Below, in pieces: positions 54,601-63,200 of a stretch of 64,000 bases of DNA. Source of the DNA: Strongylocentrotus droebachiensis (taxonomy: Eukaryota > Echinodermata > Echinoidea > Camarodonta > Strongylocentrotidae); assembly GCA_035222895.1 (NCBI GenBank), contig JAVYIG010000172.1, forward strand, positions 310,001-374,000. Reading direction: 5' to 3'. Below the pieces are notes generated by a model. The model saw nothing but the letters and a program-made list of their open reading frames with translations, was not told the origin of the DNA and ran no database searches. Both the position numbers and the translations under genes were made by a program. The stretch's first letter is position 1. Each line of letters opens with the position of its first letter.

Positions 54601-57048
54601 CAATCAATTACATACAAACACAGAAGAATGCTGGAATGACTTCCAAGTTCAATTACCAAGTCTCTCAAAGACATATATATATAACATGAGGCAGAAATCT
54701 GTTAAACTGTGCCTACAGGAACCTGGGGCCCGTTTCACAAAGCCTTTTTTCAATGAACAATGACAAAAATCAGTGACAAATCTGTTGATAACCAATCAGA
54801 AGCAAGGATTTCAGTAGCTTAGAACAAAAACTGTTATTTGTCACTGATGACAAGTTTTGTGAAATGCCCCCCCCCTGGTGGCTATTGTATTAAGCCTATG
54901 GGAATGAATGAATTCAGTAGTCAATGGATTAAACTTACATCACTTCATTTGTCTCTACTTCTGGGCAGATCCTGAAGAGCCTGTTGATAACAGTGTTCAT
55001 GTTATTGGTGTCAAGTTCTCCAAACTGCTTGCTCAGAGTTTCGAAGAGGCCGGGAGTCTCGGAACTGATCCCGTTGGCGATGGAGTTGCAGATCTGGGTG
55101 ATCGTGTTTCGGACATCGTCGCTGTTGATCTCGGAGACCTGGATGGGGTCCTCGTACAGAAGGCTGGTCCTGCGAGCAAACTCACTACCTGTGGTAACGG
55201 AGAGGGAAGATAATGTGGTATGATGAAAACTCAAGTTCACAGGATTAAAAAACATAGAATGTGCAGTCTAAGTGGTGTAAACAACAAGCACATTGTTTGT
55301 TTCCCTTGAAATTTGTTTCTCATTGAAACATGTACTAAACCTGTCTACAACACCTGTCTACAAAGACCACTTTTGTGTTTCCCTTGGGCGGTCGCTGTAG
55401 ACAGGTTTGACTTTACTATTATTATTCTTTGTAACTTACTGAGTGATGATGAGACGGTTGGCCTGACATCTGTCTTGGTGATGGATGTATGAACCATGAT
55501 CTCTGGTTGGGAGTCGGACGCAGCGAATGGTCTGAGGGCGTGTGTCTCGTGGCATTCTACAGAGCTGATGCTTTGGCTGTCCATCTGGTATTCACACTCC
55601 ATCCTGCTGGTTAGAGGGCTTGCAGTAGGCTAGGAAAAATGAAGAATGATACATTATCCTATGGAGCTGTGACGTTTCAGTGACCCTCGCTTTTTTCGGG
55701 AAAAAGCACTTGACGGCAATTCAAGGATTGAAAATACCGTTAATACCATTAATTTTAAATACCATCAGTTCTCAGGGCCACGTTTTAACAGCTGAATCCT
55801 GAGTAAGTCAAGGATTGAAACCTGCATTATGGCCCCTCACAAATATGGTCTCACAAATCAAAGTGCTGAGTTGTTACAATGCCCATTTTTTTTAAAACCC
55901 AGCCCGAAGGTCAAAGAATGTTGGGCACTACAACTGAATGCATAGTAGATGTTCTCTATTTAATAGGTTTCTGCTGTGAGTGAATATTCACAACCAAAAA
56001 CTCTTGATTGAACAAATGTTCCGATTATCGTTTCAGTTTCATTTGGGCTATTCATTGTAACACGAATGGCCACTGAAAGTTGGATAGGCAACAAGCAATG
56101 ATCTAAGTTGATGGCAGATGATTTAAATGCAAATTTCAAGCAAGAGCTCTTCTTCTTAGAATCCAAAATTTGAAGAAAAAAATGCTCCTGAATGATTGGT
56201 TAATGATGAAATACTTACAGCAAGAAGATGAAATACTTACAGCAAGAAGATGAACTGGGATGGCATCCACGAACATGTTGAGGTTGGTTCTGTGTTTGCA
56301 CATAAGGAAGTCATTACTCTTGAGGAAGGTCGTCTCTCCTGTAGGACTGTATACAGGCATGCATGTACCAGTCACACCAGTCTGTTAATGACAAGGACCA
56401 GAGGGAGAATATGGGTTACAAAATGGATACAGTGAAACATGTCTATAAAGACCACCCAAGGGAGACAAGAACAGTGGTCTTTATAGGCAGGTGTTCTTTA
56501 TGTACAGGTTCCTTTAGTACATGTTTCAATGAGAAACCATTTTCAAGGGAAACAGAAAATGTAGTCTTTGTATACAGGTGGTCTTTGATTTCATTTGATT
56601 GATTTGATTTATTTATTTTCCACTCAAATATCTACAAATTAAATGACATATATAAACCATACAGTAATACAATATATGATAGAACAAATGAATTATACAA
56701 GTAACAAAATATTGACAAGTATGTTCGTAATCAAATAAGCTTTCTATACAGGTGGTCACTAAAGCAGGTTTGATTGTACAACTTTTAAAGAACGAGGCTA
56801 TAAAGATGATGTAATCAGCTGCAATTCAACACACATAGATGTAGTACAAGACAGGAAAGTCTGAATCATGAATATTTTTTTAAATAATGAACATTGCTTA
56901 CAGGTGTAGGCCTATACAAAAAATTCTTTTTATACAATTGCTTTTCTTGAATGATTTTTGGTTTCTTTCATATCTAAAAATTGTTTGTCCTTTAAATGAA
57001 GTTTTGCCTCTGCTACCATTTATCCAACATCTCTTTCTCCCCCACCCC

Positions 57049-57092
<44 letters not shown>

Positions 57093-57146
57093 CTCTCATG
57101 GTAATCTCTCTCTCTCTCTCCCTCTCTCTCTCTCTCTCCCTCTCTC

Positions 57147-57208
<62 letters not shown>

Positions 57209-60200
57209 TGTCTATCAGTCCATATTTATTCTTACCTCGAAAGCTCCACCCTCTTCCAGCACATTGTTTGAGGTAGTTCTCTTGGTCTGCATGTGAGAGA
57301 GGAAGCCCCTCTTCACGTTGAGAGCCCAGATCTCTTCCCCAGCCTCGGGGCAGACGGAGGTGATGGTGCCGTTGCCCTCCATCGAGAAGCGCAGAGGATG
57401 AGCTTCAAGGGCAAGGGAGAAGACAGAGGCGGTCTCCGCGGCAACCATGGTGCCATCTTGGCGTTTCTCTAGGATGCTGATATCGGTGAGCTGAAGAATT
57501 GAGACGTAACAATGTAAATCATCATTATGAGGCGATCAAAAATAACAATTATTTGCTCTGTTATATAGAAAGTTATTAAAAAAAATTCTTAAGAATTCTT
57601 GATGAAATTCGGATTTCCTCTCCAAGAGAGAAAAAACAAGAGGAAAAAAATTGTCACATAATGATGTTTAGCCTACAAGTGTTTTGGTGTTGTTAGTCTG
57701 CCTGATATGTACATGTTTGGCAATGTTTAAGTTTTTGGCGATTCTTTGCAATATGTGCCATGACTTTTATCTATTTATTTCAGACAAAAATTAAAATCTC
57801 TAGATATGACCATTAAATATAAGTGTTCTTCGTTATATCACCAACATTATTCTATCATCATGTCAAGATTATTTTTTTAGTTGTTATTGCACAGATTAAA
57901 CCTTTTGTGATAAAGGCTTACGTCCCAATTCACAGAAATCTATCTATTATACTATCTATCTGCTATCTTATCTTATGGCATCTGTGTATCGATTTTATAA
58001 TATGCTAAGGGTGACAAACAAACAATGAAAAAAAAAAAAATAGAATAAAGCGATACATTACTCTCTTTACCGCTGGTCAAGTTGCTTACCTTAAGCACCA
58101 TGTCACATGCTGAGAGACCTTCAATGACAGCTACGGCCCCAATATGGACGGTAGAGGACTGGTCACTGGTCGGGCCACTGATTCTGCTGTCAATCTCGAC
58201 GTCATATGAGAAGTAGTAGCTCTTGAAAGCTCTGAACATTCCCTCGTCATCTGCACCAGATAAGTCAAACACAGATTTCATAAGTACTCCTCGAATTCAT
58301 CTGAATAAACAAGTTTATGGCTACGTACATGTACAATTTGAAGTCCCAAATTAAACATTATAAGTACTATTTTAAAGGGAGGAGGAAGATGGTAGTGCTT
58401 TAATCCAGTCCCTCTGATACAGCTCTGATACAGCTCTTGGTTTCACTTTTGCTTCACTTTATGAGACTTGCCAATATCATTGTTTTCATTATCATCCTCT
58501 TCATGACCCCCACCATCGTCCTAATAAATCATCTCATCCTTATCGCCATCATATCATCTCCATCCTCCTCCTCTGTATCACCATCATCATTCACCCCCTC
58601 ATCATGCTAACTCCCGCCACCATCAACATCATAATTATTATCATCCTCAATTTGATTACCAATCCCAAATCTCCTAATTGCAAGTTCAAGAAAAAATGTC
58701 AACATATGCTTCATAAAGGCATTGTTTAACAATGCCAAATCTGAATGGCCCTACATGTTATCAGCATCTGTAATATGGTGTAATATTGAAGCCCTATAAG
58801 TGCCTCAAAAAAGTAAGTATCTTTGAGTGACCAGTTTTACCATACCAGTACTCATTTTCCTCAGTAGACTGTACGTGTCGTAAAACCCATTGGGAAACAA
58901 TTTTTGAAATTTTGAATTCCAATCATAAATGTCTTGATAATCAGATGGTAGATCGGCTAGATTTTGTTAAGAATGTGAGACCGAGAGTGAGACAAATTGA
59001 GATACCCAATCCCTTTAGTAACATCCACTAGAATTAAATATCATTTCATACAATGAACATAAATTAAATGCACTGAAATTCCATTCCCATCATGCTCATC
59101 ATAATCTTGTAGATCTATCATCTATAATAATAAGAATATTTTATCATTTTTTCTTCTTTTTCTTTACAGCTACATGCTGTTTACCAATACGAGGGCAAAA
59201 AAACATAATTGACATCTCTCTCATTCTAAGTCTCATTCATTCATACTTCAAAAATATTCAACTCATTGGACATAAAAAGTTAATGTAAAAACTAAGGGCT
59301 CATGAAACTAAATAAAAAAGAGACATCAAAATTATCAACTGGGACTGAGCTGAACTTGTTGGGACAGAAGCTTCACAACTGTCACTCTTCTTCTTCAGTA
59401 GCAGTACATGGAATACTACATGATTTTTTTTGTCTTCCTGGTCAATTACCAGGAGATAAAACTTTTACAAGATTTCAAATACATACGGCCATTTCCGAGT
59501 GTAAAGCTGCTAAGTAATGACAATCTAGATCTAAGAAGTTCTCAAACGTGCTGAAACTAAACACAACTGAAAGCCAGAGTTTTACAGTCAGATTTTCATA
59601 TTTATCATCTAGTAGATATATTTAAACCATGTAATATGAAAAATAAAAATTATTAATATAGTAATTAAATTTATTTCATAAATCCCCATGAACATTTACC
59701 TTTCTAGTAAATAAAAAAAATGATAAAATTGGTACAAACAGCTGGCTCTAGGTCTATGACCTATTCATGTACATGAAGAAGAAGAGTGAGAAAGAAGAAA
59801 AAAAAAAAAAAAAAAAAGAAGAAAAAAAGAAATTAGAAGAGAGAACTGTCTATATTAACGTTTAAAATCTTCATGTATCATGATCTGTTTTTTATTTGGT
59901 TTTCGGTCAAAATTTTGAAGAAACGCGGTGGAGACGACTAGACATATTGGTGGACGTCGGAGGGCCTAGGCTCAGCATTAGGCTGAGTTGAGAAGCTTGA
60001 CACAACGTACCGTGTCCGAGTTGGTCCTTGGGCGTCCTATATAGCCGATAAGCCTTCTGCTCGCCAGCCACTGAATTCTTCATCATTAAATAAAAATTAG
60101 CTTTTAAAAATCCAATTTATCCAAATCTATATATCAAAAAAAGTAAATCTAATTTTAAAGGAATAAAAATCCTGAGAGAAGAGGCGTAAATATTCACTTC

Positions 60201-63200
60201 TGAATGAAAAACGCCTATAAATTAAAACAACAACAACAACAACTGACCAATAGGAGAGCGAGTTGATGTAAACAATGATCAGCTGGGTATACACGTCCAG
60301 GAAAGTGATTATATTTACCAAGAAACCTCACCTGTGACGCACAAACAAATGATGCAAATCTCGAGTCCATGTTATGCACCCTTTCATGGCCCCTACCTTC
60401 AAGCAGCCAAGTTTTATGGCTGCTTGTTGTTCCATTTTCTCTTTTGACCTCTAATGTCATTGTTCCCAAGCAAGAACCCTCCATCTCTTTATTCTTCTCT
60501 CTTGCTCACTCTCTTTCTCTTCTGGCCTTCAAGCCTTTGGAAGTTTGGTGATAGTTTGGTCTCTCACGTACCACCGAGTTCTCTTATCCAACTCTGCACA
60601 AAACTCGATATAAAGCATGTCCCTAGTACAGTGTGTATATTCATGATACAAACCTACAGGACTTTTGTTTTAGATGATCTAAAACCAATGGTCTTGACAA
60701 AGAAAAAAAAGGAATGTATTCATACCTCGACTATTGCATTCTTCTGCACATTGTGTTTCCCTCACTGGTCCTGTAAAATAACAAACAAAACGGATAAAAT
60801 CAAACAGTTAATAATAAACTTCGGTTACTCTACATTTCAAATTCAACAAAGAAAGCTGTTCACAAAATATTTGAACCACACGAATTCACTCCAGGTCAAC
60901 ACCTCCAATCATACTTCAGAATAATAAGTTAAACACTTAAAGAAAATATTGAAGAATTAACAAGGTTCCTTACTTTAAATTAAACGATAGGACCGAAGGC
61001 GGACTGTTCCCAAACGTTTAAAGGGACGGGATTATATAACCTAGCTTATATTTTGTATATTCCTCATCACCTCGTGAATTGAAACAAGGGAAACGCTCTC
61101 GGCGGTCTCGCCTGCATAACGCAATTCAATAAACCAGAACGTCAATGACGTAGCTCTCATCCGCATCTCGCATCAACAAATATCGTAAATTTTATGTGGT
61201 ACACTTTTGAACTGGTCAAAAAATAAAAATTTGATGCCCTGGAAGGGACATAATTTCATTTCATTTGCATAAAGTACCATAAATAATCATGGAGCAAAAT
61301 CTCACAATTCTGTGTAGAAGTTTAGTGTTCCAAATTTAGCTCTACCAGATAAGGCAAACCAAATCAAAATCGGTCAAGAAATGAGGGAAAAGAAGCAATT
61401 TTTGTTATTTTTGGAATAAATTTGCATAAATTACCATAATTAATTAATGGAGAACAATTTCAAAATTCTGTGTAGAGGTTTAGTGTACCAAACTTAGCTC
61501 TACGATATAAAGCAAACCAAATCAAAATCGGTCGAGAAATGAAGGAGAAGAAGCCTTTTTTGTGATTTCGAATAAATTTGCATAAATTAGCATAGATAAT
61601 GAATTTCACGATTCTGTGTAGAAATTTTAAATCCCCCTCCTAGCCCTACCATATGAAACAATCAGAATCAAAATCGGTTGAAAAATAACGAAGAAGAAGC
61701 ATTTTGAAAATCTTGATGTTGATGCCACAAAGTCCAAGTTTGTTGACCTTAAATGACCTTTGACCTTAACTTAGTGACCTGAAATTCTACTCACATGATT
61801 GGGGAGACTTGATAACCCTATAGTCCAAGTTTCATTGACTAAGAACTTATACTTTCAAAATTATATCAAAAATTCAAAAACTTAACCTTAGGTTAAGTTT
61901 TCGATGATGATGCTACAACATAGTCCAAGTCTGTTGACCTGAAATGACCTTTGACCTTGACTTTGTGATCTGAAATTCTACTCACATGATTGGGGATACT
62001 TGATTACCCTATAGTCCAAGTTTCATTGACTAAGAACTTATACTTTAAAAATTATATCAAAAATTCAAAAACTTAACCTTAGGTTAAGTTTTTGATGTTG
62101 ACGCCGTCGCCGCCGCCGCCGTCGCCGCCGCCGTCGCCGCCGCCGTCACCGGAAAAGCGGCGCCTATGTCTCGCTTTTTGCTACGCAGGCGAGACAAAAA
62201 GAAAATACGAAAGGAAGCAGATTAGTTGTGTGATTATATTTGTGTTGGAGAAGGGAGCTTTGGCTTTGGAGACGAGCCAACTTCGTATCATAAGCTCACC
62301 GAGCCTCCAGCTGTTTTACTCGGTACAAGTTTGTTTACATGCTGCTAATAAAAAGTACTTTCCAAGAACTCGGACCCTGGAATAAATGTGTCAATAAACC
62401 TACCTGACAAAGCGTGTCAATGTTTAGATGCAAGGTTATTGACTTATCTTATCTACGTCTTTCTTCAAAGAGCAGTATAAAAACACACAAACACAATAAA
62501 TAAACCTCGTTTTAAATTTCCTGTCCTTCGCGGACTAAGGAAACCTTCAATCTTGTTGGATTTCTCGTTGTTACAAAATCACAAGGACTTTCGAAAAAAA
62601 ATCAACCCAAGGGAAATTTCATGTGTTCCAATTACGTAATGAGTAATTGTAATGTTAGGTGATGGGCAGGGTTTGAGTTTTTGAAAGCAGCTGCGAACTT
62701 GTTTGGTAAGTTGAAATATTGCACCCGAGCTAAAAAGTAAAAGCCCCAAAGGCCCAAAGAAGGGCCTTGGCCTAGGTCATCATAAATCTTTTATGGAGAT
62801 GGAGTACTTGAATGTGAAATGGCAAGGACAAAAGTGGAGATTGAAGAGACAATCCAAGTTCGTTATTTTTTCTGAGCCATATGTATTGTTGAGAAGAGAG
62901 ACGAAACGGGTGTATTATCTTGTGTGATGAGTGACAGTATCAGTAGAGGTTTAACTTAAAATGTACTAACGCAGGGTTCGCAGAACAAAAAACTATGTCA
63001 CTAAATAATACCTGTATTATATTAAAAGTAACTGTTTGGTTGTTTTATTAAATTAATTTACTCTCTTCTATCTGCAGATTCTCTTCAACATGTGGCGAGA
63101 AAACATTAGGAAACAAAAGGTAACACATTGGAGGAGGGCATTGAGAAGTAGACCCGTCCGTCAATATCTAATTCTAAAAAAGAACTTAATCCACTTGAGT

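Noticed and set aside
56887..57276. Plus-strand open frame overlapping exon 4
   Set aside because: It is CT repeat sequence plus the antisense of exon 4.
60215..60484. Possible minus-strand exon between exons 2 and 3
   Set aside because: Exon 2 joins exon 3 exactly in phase (G + AT), and this reading has no family motif.
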